NCBI RefSeq assembly: GCF_000741695.1
Contig: NZ_JGZK01000001.1
Location: 124,001-188,000, forward strand
Direction of reading: 5' to 3'
DNA from: Bifidobacterium reuteri DSM 23975
GTDB lineage: Bacteria > Actinomycetota > Actinomycetes > Actinomycetales > Bifidobacteriaceae
DNA length: 64,000 nucleotides
The notes under the pieces were generated by a model that saw only the letters and a list, made by a program, of their open reading frames with translations, made no database searches and was not told where the DNA came from. Below, in pieces: positions 52,610-62,062 of the stretch. The first letter of the stretch is position 1, and each line of letters starts with the position of its first letter. The position numbers were made by a program, and so were the translations under genes.

Positions 52610-54025
52610 ATGACTGAGACCAACGAGACGTTGAGCATGGCAGTTGATGCGCAAGTCGCGCGGGACCTGCCTCACAGCATCGTCATTCCGCCTATCCAGG
52701 GCGAAATGGTGCATCTGCGTCCTGCCACGGTGGAGGATTTGCCTCGTCTTGACGAACTGGATGCTTTTTATGGAGCTTCCAAGATCACCGGTAAGGATGC
52801 GGCCACCGAACGCGCCATGATTCATACGTGGGTGCGTCGCTCTCAGGCATGGGAGGCTGGCAGGACTCCGGGGGAGTCCGGCGTGGGCGATCCGGAACTG
52901 CGTCGCACCATCGCTTGGGCTGTGGTCACCGACGCCGACCATGACGAGGACGGCAAGACGGACGCCGGTGCCACTGACAATGTGATCGGCATGATCTTCC
53001 TCATCGACATTGATGGCTGGTCCCGCTCCGCGCGCATTCAGATCGTACTTGGTCGCGACTATCGCGGACGTGGCTACTCGCGTGACGCCATGCCCCGTGT
53101 GATGACGTATGGTTTCGCCGCCGAGCCGGCCGGCTTGGGCATGCATCGTATCTGGGTCGCTGTGCCGGAGAAGAACACGCGTTCGATCTCCGTCTACCAG
53201 TCGTTGGGCTTCGTACCGTCCGGCACGTCGCGCGACGCCCTGTGGGACGCCGAAAACAACAAGTATCAGGATCTGATCGTCATGGACACGCTGGTGGATG
53301 AATACGATCCGATCCGATCGCTGGAAGCGTTCGGCATGCACCTCATCGAAAACAATCCCGGTGTGCAGGAGGCGCTCGCCGCACGTGAGCATTCCGTGGC
53401 GCTGCGTCAGAAGACCGCGTCCGAGCAGGCCGCTGCATCACAGGGGGGTCATCAGTACGCTGAGGATGCCGAAAACCGGACCGGTGCTGATGCAGACACG
53501 GCCACCGCGTCTGCACGACAGCGTACGGTGGAGCAGCCTCAACATCGGCAGGCTGCGGGTGAAGCGTCGCATGAGAAGTCCCGCCTCAGCGCTGAAGAAG
53601 AGAGCAACTGGCCATATGGTCAGAACGAACGAAAGCCTTCGAAGGAAGCTTGGTGGCGCACGCTGGGCGTGGCCGCAAGCGTGACACGGAAAGTGAGCGG
53701 TGATAGCAGCATGAGCGCCGAGGATCTCGACAATTACGAAACCGATGCCGAGCTCGCCCTGTACAAGGAATATCGTGACGTTATCAAGCTGTTCACCTAT
53801 GTCGTGGAAACCGAACGTCGCTTCTATCTGGCGAACAAGGTCGATTTCAACGTTCGCTCCGCTGGGCAGGACGTGTATTTCGATGTGCAGTTGACTGACG
53901 CCTGGGTGTGGGATGTGTATCGCTCCAGCCGTTTCGTCAAGTCGGTGCGCATCGTGACCTTCAAGGACGTCAACGTCGAGGAAGTGCAGAAGACCGACAT
54001 CGACATTCCCGACGACATCAATTAG
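52610..54025 (+). CDS. GNAT acetyltransferase fused to a DUF2469 domain
   Basis: A 471-residue two-part protein. Residues about 40-230 are a GNAT N-acetyltransferase (MVHLRPATVEDLPRLDEL ... IQIVLGRDYRGRGYSRDAMPRV ... VPEKNTRSISVYQSLGFVPSG). The segment about 260-365 is a low-complexity linker. Residues 368-471 (MSAEDLDNYETDAELALYKEYRDVI to the C-terminus) match DUF2469, an actinobacterial domain of about 105 residues usually encoded as a separate small protein near rnhB. The linker ends exactly at the Met that starts the free-standing form. Acetylation target unknown. The ATG at 52610 follows GGGGAC. Confidence 0.88.
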   Translation: MTETNETLSMAVDAQVARDLPHSIVIPPIQGEMVHLRPATVEDLPRLDELDAFYGASKITGKDAATERAMIHTWVRRSQAWEAGRTPGESGVGDPELRRTIAWAVVTDADHDEDGKTDAGATDNVIGMIFLIDIDGWSRSARIQIVLGRDYRGRGYSRDAMPRVMTYGFAAEPAGLGMHRIWVAVPEKNTRSISVYQSLGFVPSGTSRDALWDAENNKYQDLIVMDTLVDEYDPIRSLEAFGMHLIENNPGVQEALAAREHSVALRQKTASEQAAASQGGHQYAEDAENRTGADADTATASARQRTVEQPQHRQAAGEASHEKSRLSAEEESNWPYGQNERKPSKEAWWRTLGVAASVTRKVSGDSSMSAEDLDNYETDAELALYKEYRDVIKLFTYVVETERRFYLANKVDFNVRSAGQDVYFDVQLTDAWVWDVYRSSRFVKSVRIVTFKDVNVEEVQKTDIDIPDDIN

Positions 54026-54049
54026 TTTCAGGCAGTCGGCACCGTCAGC

Positions 54050-54270
54050 CTAGTGATCAATCTCACAATTGTCTGTGTGGCGTAGGCCCCCTCTGATGGA
54101 CGTTGCCGTGAAGCAAACAGCGGAGCTGTTTGTAGGCAACGTGCGAGCCGACAGGCGAGCCAGCAGGCTGCGCGCGGAGCGCGTCCGTAATTGCAGGACG
54201 GGCTGTCAGCGAAGCTGACTGGGGGAGAGACAGAAGATGAAGTCCTCAATTACGTGAGACAGACCACCGG
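54050..54270. mobile_element. MITE-like dispersed repeat, copy H (full length)
   Basis: A 221-bp copy between the GNAT-DUF2469 gene and the phosphatase gene. The ends are CTAGTGATCAATCTCACAATTG and CAATTACGTGAGACAGACCACC. It has the complete interior with both hairpin blocks and the same orientation as copy G. The rest of the gap to 54374 holds no gene. Confidence 0.78.
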
Positions 54271-54374
54271 AGATGGCATTGACGGTGCGGGGAGGAATGT
54301 CAGGTTTGCCTTGCCTGTCATCCATTGTTCACCTGATACTCAGGGAAAATTCAGGCCGATAACGTATAGGACGC

Positions 54375-57300
54375 GTGTCTTGTTTGCCTGCGATTGATAA
54401 AACATGTCGCGTGAACGCACAGCATATTTTCCAGGGATGCAAGGCATCCATCGCATGCATCGCAGCTGCCGCCACATTGATGGCCGGTGGCGTCTTGAAC
54501 ACCCCCGCCGCCTCCGCATTGGAGATCGACGGCCAGTACTACAGCAGCAAGCAGCCGTATGTGGCTCCTGATGCCGAGACCACCGCGAACTACAGCAAGG
54601 CACCTGAAGGCTATGAGACGGTGTACACCGAATCGATGGCCCGCCACGGTTCACGTGGTCTGTCCAGCTACAAGTACGACGCCCTGCTGATGAAGATGGC
54701 GGAGGCTGCCGACAAGGACAATGGCTTCAAGTCCGACGCCATCAAGAATGAATTCGTCAAGAACCTGACGGCCATCACCGCAGCCAATGTGCAGAACGGC
54801 TACGGCATGCTCACCGGCCAAGGCGCCAATCAGCATCAGGGCATCGGCACGCGCGCCTACGAGCGCAACAAGGCGTTGTTCGACAAGGCCGCTCAGGACG
54901 GCGGCAAGATCGCCTACCAGTCCTCCGGCGAGGCCCGCGCCACCGAGTCCGGCGAGAACTTCGCCCGCGGATTCAACACCGCCTCGAACAACGAACTGGC
55001 CAACAGCACGGTGAACCCGGCCGATCCTGCCGGCACCGGCGAGGCCGCCGTGTTCGACAAGACGCCGAACACGCTGTACTTCCACAAGGCCGAGAACCCC
55101 GACGGCACCGAGAAGACCGGTGACGCCAAGAAGATCGCCGACGATTACCAGAACTTCGTGGAGAACGACCAGACCATCGCGGGTGCCGAGGAGACCATCT
55201 CCGAGAACGCCGATGTCATGACCGCCTCCCATGATCTGCTGTCCCAGATCTTCACCGACGACTTCCTCGCCAAGCTGGCCGACGGCACCTACAAGTGGTA
55301 CAACACCGCCGACGGCACCAAGAACGGCGACGTCAACTGCGCTCCGGGCGCCGATCCGAGCAAGGATGCGGACGCCTGCGGCGAAGCCAAGAAGAAGATC
55401 GCCTCCGAATACGACGCCGCAATGGATCTGTACAATCTGTACATCATCGCTGCGGATATGCAGAACGAGAACACCGGAAGCCATACCTTCGACTTCAACC
55501 AGTACTTCCAAGGTCAGCAGGCCAGCGACGCGCGGCTGTTCGCGTGGGCGCTCGACGCTGAGGACTTCTACGAGAAGGGCCCGAGCTACACCGGTCAAGA
55601 TGAGACCTACAAGATCGCCCAGCCGCTGCTGGACGACTTCTTCAACACCATCGACCAGCGTGTGAACGGCGGCTCCACCGTGGCGACCTTCCGGTTCGCC
55701 CACGCCGAGACCATCATGCCGTTCGCCGCGCTGCTCGGCCTGCCTGGTTCCACCCAGCAGGCTCCGGCCAGCACCACGGACGTCTACACCTATGACAACA
55801 ACGAGTGGCGAGGCGAGTCCGTGACGCCGATGGCCGCCAACGTGCAGTGGGATGTGGCTGTCAAGCCGGGCAACGACCCAAAGACCGGCCGCGCCTACAC
55901 GCCGCTGGTGCGCATGCTGTACAACGAGAAGGAGATCCCCTTCCGCTCCGAATGCACGCCGATCGCTGATGGCTCCACCTGGTACAAGCTCACCGAGCTG
56001 AAGAGCTGCCTCGAAGCCGGTCACCAGACCACCGGCGACAATGCCAAGCTGCAGGACGGCTCCAACCCGCTGGTCGGCCTCGTCTCCGAGTTCGGCACGT
56101 ACTGGCAGGCCCCGCAGTTCAATGACGACGGCACGCTCAAGAGCGCCGGCAAGGTGCTCAACAAGCAGGTGCTCGCCGAGAACGACGAGAAGGTCGTGGC
56201 CATCAACAACAAGGCCGCCGAAGGCGCCACCGATGCCACGCCGAGTGAGCAGCAGCAGCGCGCGCTCTCCGACCGTGACGCCGACAAGGACGTGGCCACC
56301 GCCTTCAAGGACGGATTCGGCCCGGTGATCGGCGAATACTTCGCACAGGGATACAACGACGGCAGCCTGGACAAGGTGGCCGCGGTCATGAACAACAACG
56401 GCTGGTCCGGCAACCCCGCGAAGAATGTCAACCAGTCGCCCCGACCCTACGTCTCCGACCGCAGCACGTGGGCTCCCATCAAGGATGACGCCACCGGCCT
56501 CAACCAGAACACCGGCTCCAACGACCTCGCCGGGCTGCCCACCAGCCTGGACATCATCAAGGTCAACACCGATGCGGACGGCAAGGCTCTGGCTCCGACG
56601 GCAAGCTTCATTCTCCGGACTATCCGAAGAACTCCTATGAAGGCTCCTTCCCGTCCGGCCACACGAACAAGGCCTACTCTCGTGGCGTGGTGCTCGCCGT
56701 CATGGTGCCGCAGCTCGCCCCCGAGATCCTGGCCCGCACCTCCGAAGCCGGCAACAACCGCATCGTCCTCGGGCGTGCACTACCCGCTGGACGTGATGGC
56801 CGGCCGTATCGGCGGCCAGTCATCCGTCGCGGCCTACATGAACGCCAACGCCGATGAGGTGGCCGCCGCTTCCGAACAGCTCACCACCTACCTTGCCTCC
56901 CGTTGCAAGGCCGACGGCTTGGGCGACACGCTCGAGCAGTGCATCGACAACACAGGTGCCGCAGCCGACAAGGGCTACGCCAACGCCTTCACCGACGAGG
57001 TCTCCTCCAAGCCGGTCACCGACCGTGCCTCCGCTATCGCCGCCTACCAGGCGCGTATGACCTACGGCTTCACCCAGGTGACCGCTGGCGGCAAGGCCTT
57101 CACCGCTCCGGAAGGCGCCTCCGCACTGCTGCGTTACGCTTACCCGTCCCTCACGGACGAGCAGCGCAATGCCGTGCTCGCCAAGACGGCAATCGACTCC
57201 GGTTACCCGCTGGACGCCTCCTCCCAGGGCTGGCAGCGCATCGATCTGGCCACCGCGCTCAGCGCCAAGGTCACCCTGAACAAGGCCGGCGAGGTCATCG

Positions 57301-57512
57301 CCGTCGCCGCCGCGGACAAGCCCAGCGTCATCGTCTCCAACGAGACCGTGACACCCGGTGACACCGATCAGAACACCAAGCCGTCCACTCAGGATAAGGA
57401 CAAGGGCTCCAAGATGCCGAACACCGGCGTCGCGGTCACCGGTGTCGCGGCCGCCATGGTGCTGCTGGCGCTCGCCGGCATCTCCCTGAGCCTGTGGAAG
57501 GTCCGCCGCTGA
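54375..57512 (+). CDS. wall-anchored histidine acid phosphatase (phytase-like) with frame-disrupted PAP2 domain
   Basis: A 1045-residue surface protein. A signal peptide (hydrophobic part about 25-45) is followed by a MINPP/phytase-type histidine acid phosphatase with Arg90-His91 in ARHGSRG and His443 in FAHAETIMP, expected to remove phosphate from inositol phosphates. A second phosphatase domain of the class A/PAP2 type follows: K-x6-RP at residue 683 (KNVNQSPRP) and the end of the third motif in GVHYPLDV. The central PSGH motif is encoded at 56651-56662 but in another frame: a missing base near 56595-56608 and an extra G at 56771-56773 put about 55 codons out of frame. The C-terminus has the sortase motif MPNTG (1014-1018), a hydrophobic span and a basic tail. 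GTG start; 54411 is an alternative. Confidence 0.85.
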   Translation: MSCLPAIDKTCRVNAQHIFQGCKASIACIAAAATLMAGGVLNTPAASALEIDGQYYSSKQPYVAPDAETTANYSKAPEGYETVYTESMARHGSRGLSSYKYDALLMKMAEAADKDNGFKSDAIKNEFVKNLTAITAANVQNGYGMLTGQGANQHQGIGTRAYERNKALFDKAAQDGGKIAYQSSGEARATESGENFARGFNTASNNELANSTVNPADPAGTGEAAVFDKTPNTLYFHKAENPDGTEKTGDAKKIADDYQNFVENDQTIAGAEETISENADVMTASHDLLSQIFTDDFLAKLADGTYKWYNTADGTKNGDVNCAPGADPSKDADACGEAKKKIASEYDAAMDLYNLYIIAADMQNENTGSHTFDFNQYFQGQQASDARLFAWALDAEDFYEKGPSYTGQDETYKIAQPLLDDFFNTIDQRVNGGSTVATFRFAHAETIMPFAALLGLPGSTQQAPASTTDVYTYDNNEWRGESVTPMAANVQWDVAVKPGNDPKTGRAYTPLVRMLYNEKEIPFRSECTPIADGSTWYKLTELKSCLEAGHQTTGDNAKLQDGSNPLVGLVSEFGTYWQAPQFNDDGTLKSAGKVLNKQVLAENDEKVVAINNKAAEGATDATPSEQQQRALSDRDADKDVATAFKDGFGPVIGEYFAQGYNDGSLDKVAAVMNNNGWSGNPAKNVNQSPRPYVSDRSTWAPIKDDATGLNQNTGSNDLAGLPTSLDIIKVNTDADGKALAPTASFILRTIRRTPMKAPSRPATRTRPTLVAWCSPSWCRSSPPRSWPAPPKPATTASSSGVHYPLDVMAGRIGGQSSVAAYMNANADEVAAASEQLTTYLASRCKADGLGDTLEQCIDNTGAAADKGYANAFTDEVSSKPVTDRASAIAAYQARMTYGFTQVTAGGKAFTAPEGASALLRYAYPSLTDEQRNAVLAKTAIDSGYPLDASSQGWQRIDLATALSAKVTLNKAGEVIAVAAADKPSVIVSNETVTPGDTDQNTKPSTQDKDKGSKMPNTGVAVTGVAAAMVLLALAGISLSLWKVRR

Positions 57513-57525
57513 TTGATGGGCGATA

Positions 57526-57566
57526 GGTGTCATGCCGCCGATGGTTGAGATGGATGGCATGACACC
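57526..57566 (+). terminator. first hairpin after the phosphatase gene
   Basis: GGTGTCATGCC at 57526-57536 pairs perfectly with GGCATGACACC at 57556-57566; no T-run. Confidence 0.5.
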
Positions 57567-57602
57567 GATGCCTGTTGGCAAATGGTGAATAACTCACAAA
57601 CC

Positions 57603-57650
57603 AATCGATGCGCCCGGTCTGCATATTATGGCAGGCCGGGCGCATCGATT
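57603..57650 (+). terminator. second, stronger hairpin after the phosphatase gene
   Basis: AATCGATGCGCCCGG pairs with CCGGGCGCATCGATT, extended by CTGC/GCAG with one mismatch, around an 8-nt loop. Confidence 0.6.
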
Positions 57651-57836
57651 AGTTGACGGCAATCGCTTGTGGGCGCCGATATCAGAGCGCGTGCTTTGTT
57701 TGATACTCCGCCCCATGTGGCATAATGCACTAGGCCCGTGTGACGGGAGAATTCTGTAAGCATTCGATCATCTTTCCGTGTGCGATTCCGGGGCGTTTAG
57801 TAGACTGTCTCTGATTTTGCGTTTATAAGGAGCATA

Positions 57837-59450
57837 ATGAGCGAAAAGCAATCCGTGGTGATTATCGGTGGTGGTCCCGCCGGCTTGACTGCTGCATGGG
57901 AGCTCGTCAAGGATGGCGGTTCCGACAGATATGACGTGACTGTGCTTGAAGAGACCCACGAATTCGGTGGCATCTCCCGCACGGTGAAGCATAACGGCAA
58001 CCGTATGGACATCGGCGGCCATCGCTTCTTCTCCAAGGACGACCGCATCATGGACTGGTGGAAGACCGTGCTGCCGTTGCAGGGCGCTCCCTCCTATGAT
58101 GACAAGAAGCTCGGCCGGGAGCACGATATGGAGCCCGGCGGCCCGGATCCCGAGACGGAAGACAAGGTGATGCTCAAGCGTCACCGCGTGTCCCGCATCT
58201 ATTGGAACCGCCGCTTCTTCGATTACCCGATTTCGCTGAGCCCCAACACCTTCAAGGCCATGGGATTTAAGCTCACGCTGGTTGCCGGCTTCAGCTACCT
58301 GAAGTCCATGTTCCACAAGCTTCCGGAAGACAATCTGGAGAACTTCTACATCAACCGTTTCGGTCGCAAGCTCTACTCCATGTTCTTCGAGGGATACACC
58401 GAGAAGCTCTGGGGCCGTCACCCCTCCCAGATCTCCGCTGACTGGGGCGCCCAGCGCGTCAAGGGCCTGAGCATTCTGGGCGTATTGAAGAACGCCTTCC
58501 AGAAGCTGCTGCCCAAGAAGCGCTCCAACGCCGAAGTCGAAACCTCGCTGATTGAGGAATTCTGGTATCCGAAGTACGGCCCCGGCCAGCTGTGGGAGAC
58601 CGTGGAATCCAACTGCGAAGCCGCCGGCGTCAAGGTGCTCACCGACGCCAAGGTGGTCGAGGTGCGTCAGACCAACGGTGCCATCTCCTCCGTGGTGTAT
58701 GAGGATTCCGAAGGCAACCGCACCGAGCTTGCCGGCGACCAGTTCATCTCCTCCATGCCCGTCAAGGATCTGGTCAACGCCATCGACGCGGCCGGTGCCG
58801 ATCCCGAGGCCACCGGTTCCAAGGCGGCCCCAGCCGACATGACCGCCGTCGCCAATGGCCTTCCGTACCGTGATTTCGTGACCGTGGGCCTTCTGGTCAA
58901 GCACCTCAAGCTCAAGAACACCACCGACATCCCCACCCTCGGCAATCCTCCCATCGTTCCCGATTGCTGGATCTACGTCCAGGATCCGGGCTACAAGGTC
59001 GGCCGTCTCCAGATCTTCAACAACTGGAGCCCCTATCTGGTCAAGGACGTCGACGACACCGTCTGGATCGGCCTCGAATACTTCTGCGAGGAAGGCGACT
59101 CCTTCTGGAACATGTCCGAAGAAGACGTCACCAAGTTCGCCATCTCCGAACTCACCCGCATGCGCGTCATCAACGGCCCCGACGAGGTCCTCGACTCCCA
59201 TCGTGAGCGCGTCCGGAAGGCGTACCCCGCCTACTTCGACACCTACGAGCACATGGACGAGCTCATCGAATACCTCGATGGTTTCGGCAACCTCTACTGT
59301 GTCGGCCGCAACGGCCAGCACCGCTACAACAACATGGACCACTCCATGGCCACCGCCATGGAAGCCGTCAGCAACATCAAGACCGGCAAGACGTCCAAGA
59401 AGAATGTGTGGTCTGTCAACACCGAAAAGTCCTACCACGAAGCAAAGTAA
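57837..59450 (+). CDS. FAD-dependent oxidoreductase, UDP-galactopyranose mutase-like
   Basis: A 537-residue flavoprotein of the amine-oxidase/UDP-galactopyranose mutase superfamily. [18 protein letters not shown] is the N-terminal dinucleotide fold. [28 protein letters not shown] is the second FAD segment. [21 protein letters not shown] is the C-terminal FAD loop. Relatives are often annotated as protoporphyrinogen oxidase or as Glf. Conserved aromatic and Arg positions make a sugar-nucleotide role more likely, but no cell-wall glycan genes are adjacent. AAGGAGCATA precedes the ATG. Substrate unassigned. Confidence 0.8.
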   Translation: MSEKQSVVIIGGGPAGLTAAWELVKDGGSDRYDVTVLEETHEFGGISRTVKHNGNRMDIGGHRFFSKDDRIMDWWKTVLPLQGAPSYDDKKLGREHDMEPGGPDPETEDKVMLKRHRVSRIYWNRRFFDYPISLSPNTFKAMGFKLTLVAGFSYLKSMFHKLPEDNLENFYINRFGRKLYSMFFEGYTEKLWGRHPSQISADWGAQRVKGLSILGVLKNAFQKLLPKKRSNAEVETSLIEEFWYPKYGPGQLWETVESNCEAAGVKVLTDAKVVEVRQTNGAISSVVYEDSEGNRTELAGDQFISSMPVKDLVNAIDAAGADPEATGSKAAPADMTAVANGLPYRDFVTVGLLVKHLKLKNTTDIPTLGNPPIVPDCWIYVQDPGYKVGRLQIFNNWSPYLVKDVDDTVWIGLEYFCEEGDSFWNMSEEDVTKFAISELTRMRVINGPDEVLDSHRERVRKAYPAYFDTYEHMDELIEYLDGFGNLYCVGRNGQHRYNNMDHSMATAMEAVSNIKTGKTSKKNVWSVNTEKSYHEAK

Positions 59451-59825
59451 ATAACGGAGCGTTAGCTGTGCCGAGCCGTTAAGCGGACAGCCCTGTGGGC
59501 TGCCCGTAGGCGAGGTGAGCGGCTTGCCGCGAAGGCCGCGTGCATCGCGGCTCCTCGGTCGCGGTACCTTTGTACAGCTTCCCTCGGTGCGCCTTGCTAC
59601 CGCACGCGTTATTCACTTTGCTTACGCAAAGTGATCAGTGAACGTCATGAACGGCCTGCCGGATAATCCGGTGGGCCGTTTGCATTGGTCGTGCCAAGGT
59701 TGTACAGTGTTGCGAAGTTCGCAAGGGCGCCAGAGACGCAGCGAACATTCATGAGCGGTGCAACCGCAAATCACTCTTAACTCCGTAAGTGGGCATGAGC
59801 CTGTTCGGTATGGAAAGGGCAACCA
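59451..59825. other. rho upstream region with several hairpins
   Basis: There is no gene here. From 59473 a 20-bp piece identical to one after gatB begins a G+C-rich structured stretch. CACTTTGC/GCAAAGTG forms a perfect hairpin near 59611-59630. AACGGCC-tg-CCGG pairs with CCGG-tg-GGCCGTT near 59648-59679 and probably ends the oxidoreductase transcript. The remaining ~140 bp before the rho GTG at 59826 would be its leader. Confidence 0.5.
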
Positions 59826-61931
59826 GTGGCAAATAGCCAGAATCTAGAAGATATGAAGCTTCCTGAGCTCAAGGAGCTCGCCAAGCAGATGGGATTGCGC
59901 GGAACTTCAGCTATGAGGAAGCCCGAGCTTCTCGCCACCCTGCAGGCAGCTCGCAGTGGCGGGGAAGCGCCGGCTGGCGTCAGCGTCCGTCAGCCCAAGG
60001 CGGTCAAGGCATCGAAGCCTGTCGCCACTCCTGCAGCTGCCGCCGAGCAGCCCGCGGAACAGGTCGCCGCAGCACCACAGCACGTTCAGACCCAGCCGGA
60101 TACCCAGCCAGCTGAGCCGAACATCACACTGCCTGAACCAGTCGCAGAAGCGGAATCCCATACGGAAACCAGCGTGGAATCCCATACGGAAACCAACGTG
60201 GAATCCCATGTGGAATCCCGTGGCGAGCGTCGCGTCCGCCGCAGGACCCAGGAGATGATGGATAGTGTCGAAGAGCCGCGTGGCCGTCGCAAGCGTATCG
60301 AGGATGATGGCGAATTCACTCGCCGCAAACCGCGTAAGCATGCGGATGCCGAGGTTGTGGCCGACGACCTGCTGGCCAGCCTCGATCTCGGCGGTACCTC
60401 GCCGGTGCCTGTCGAACGCCGGCGTCGTCGTGACGATGAGGAAGCGCCGCTGATCCGCCGTATTCGCGATGACGAGGACATGCAGGCCCGTCGTCGTCGA
60501 GTCGAACCGGATGACGAGAACGTGCGCGATCTCGATGACATTCTCGCCACGTTGCCGACGCAGAAGCATGACGAGCCGATGGACGACGAGGACACCGACG
60601 ACAATCAGGATCGCGGTGAATTCACCCGCCGCAACCGTAACCGCGGTGATCGTGCTGATCGCGGCGGTGACCGCAACAATGATCGCGGTGGCGATCGCAA
60701 TGACCGTCGCAACCGCCGGATGCGCGGCCGTGATCGTGACGTCATGCTTGACGACGACCGTCGTGAAGAGCCGCAGGAGGATCTGGTCCCGGTGGCCGGC
60801 ATCATCGATGTGCTGGATTCCTACGCATTCGTGCGCACCTCCGGCTACCTGCCCGGTCCGAATGACGTCTACGTGTCCATGGGCCAGGTCAAGAAATACG
60901 GCCTCAGGAAGGGCGACGCCGTGCACGGTTCCATTCGTGCTCCACGTGAGGGCGACCGTCGCAATCAGCGTCAGAAGTTCGTGCCGTTGCAGGCCATCGA
61001 TTCGATCAACGGCCAGAGCGTCGAGGAATCCCTGAAGCGCCCGCAGTTCTCCAAGCTCACCCCGCTCTATCCGCAGGAGCGTCTGAAGCAGGAAACCACG
61101 CCGAACAAGCTCACCGGACGCATCATGGATATCGTGGCGCCGATTGGCAAGGGCCAGCGTGGCCTTATCGTCTCCCCGCCGAAAGCCGGCAAGACCATCA
61201 CCCTGCAGAACATCGCCAACGCGATCACCACCAACAACCCGGAAGTGCATCTGATGGTGGTGCTCGTGGACGAGCGTCCTGAGGAAGTCACCGATATGGA
61301 GCGTACGGTGCAGGGCGAGGTCATCTCCTCCACGTTCGACCGTCCTGCTTCCGACCATACGACGGTCGCCGAACTGGCCATCGAGCGCGCCAAGCGTCTG
61401 GTGGAACTCGGCCAGGACGTCGTCGTGCTGCTTGATTCCATGACCCGACTGGCCCGCGCCTACAACATCGCGGCCCCGGCCTCCGGCCGCATCCTTTCCG
61501 GTGGTGTCGACGCGCAGGCCCTGTATCCGCCGAAGAAGTTCTTCGGCGCCGCACGCAACATCGAAAACGGCGGCTCGCTGACCATCATCTCCTCGGCCTT
61601 GGTGGAGACCGGCTCCAAGATGGATGAGGTCATCTTCGAGGAGTTCAAGGGCACCGGCAATATGGAACTGCGGCTGTCCCGCGAGCTCGCGGACAAGCGA
61701 CTGTTCCCGGCCATCGACATCAACGCTTCCGGCACCCGCCGCGAAGAGCTGATCACCGAGCCGAAGGAACTGCCGATCATCTACCGTCTGCGCCGACTGC
61801 TGGGCGGCATGGAACCCGAGCAGGCCTACCAGACGCTGGTGCCGCGACTGAAGAAGACCGCCACCAACCGCGACTTCCTTGCCGCCATCGTGCAGCAGGC
61901 CAACAACGGCAATGCCGTCAATGGCAATTGA
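59826..61931 (+). CDS. rho: transcription termination factor Rho
   Basis: Rho is the hexameric RNA-dependent ATPase that ends transcription. The protein has 701 residues against 419 in E. coli. The Rho_N helical domain (MKLPELKELAKQMGLRG) is at the N-terminus. A long insert of about 280 residues follows with ESHTET-type repeats, acidic tracts and an Arg/Asp/Gly/Asn-rich block (GDRNNDRGGDRNDRRNRRMRGRD), as in high-G+C actinobacteria. The RNA-binding CSD domain (VAGIIDVLDSYAFVRTSGYLPG) precedes the ATPase with PPKAGKT (Walker A) and LLDSMTRLARAYN (Walker B/Q-loop). GTG start after GGAAAGGG. Confidence 0.95.
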   Translation: MANSQNLEDMKLPELKELAKQMGLRGTSAMRKPELLATLQAARSGGEAPAGVSVRQPKAVKASKPVATPAAAAEQPAEQVAAAPQHVQTQPDTQPAEPNITLPEPVAEAESHTETSVESHTETNVESHVESRGERRVRRRTQEMMDSVEEPRGRRKRIEDDGEFTRRKPRKHADAEVVADDLLASLDLGGTSPVPVERRRRRDDEEAPLIRRIRDDEDMQARRRRVEPDDENVRDLDDILATLPTQKHDEPMDDEDTDDNQDRGEFTRRNRNRGDRADRGGDRNNDRGGDRNDRRNRRMRGRDRDVMLDDDRREEPQEDLVPVAGIIDVLDSYAFVRTSGYLPGPNDVYVSMGQVKKYGLRKGDAVHGSIRAPREGDRRNQRQKFVPLQAIDSINGQSVEESLKRPQFSKLTPLYPQERLKQETTPNKLTGRIMDIVAPIGKGQRGLIVSPPKAGKTITLQNIANAITTNNPEVHLMVVLVDERPEEVTDMERTVQGEVISSTFDRPASDHTTVAELAIERAKRLVELGQDVVVLLDSMTRLARAYNIAAPASGRILSGGVDAQALYPPKKFFGAARNIENGGSLTIISSALVETGSKMDEVIFEEFKGTGNMELRLSRELADKRLFPAIDINASGTRREELITEPKELPIIYRLRRLLGGMEPEQAYQTLVPRLKKTATNRDFLAAIVQQANNGNAVNGN

Positions 61932-61972
61932 TTGAACTGATTGGATTCACCCGAGTCATGCCGCGCGCATGA

Positions 61973-62021
61973 CTACGACTATGGCCCGGTTTCCACTGTG
62001 GGAGCCGGGCCATAGTCGTAG
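61973..62021. terminator. strong hairpin after rho
   Basis: CTACGACTATGGCCCGG at 61973-61989 pairs perfectly with CCGGGCCATAGTCGTAG at 62005-62021. It separates convergent rho and the GNAT gene. Confidence 0.75.
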
Positions 62022-62062
62022 CAGAGTCATAGTCACGCGCTGAGCGCCCTTACACTGTGCCC

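Noticed and set aside
53711..54025. Separate DUF2469 gene with its own start
   Set aside because: The frame is continuous with the GNAT domain, and only a distant GGAAAG precedes the internal Met; fusion is simpler, though internal initiation is not excluded.
54411..54413. GTG at 54411 as the only start of the phosphatase gene
   Set aside because: It has no ribosome site, whereas the GTG at 54375 has AGGA 5 nt upstream; both leave a usable signal peptide, so 54375 was kept.
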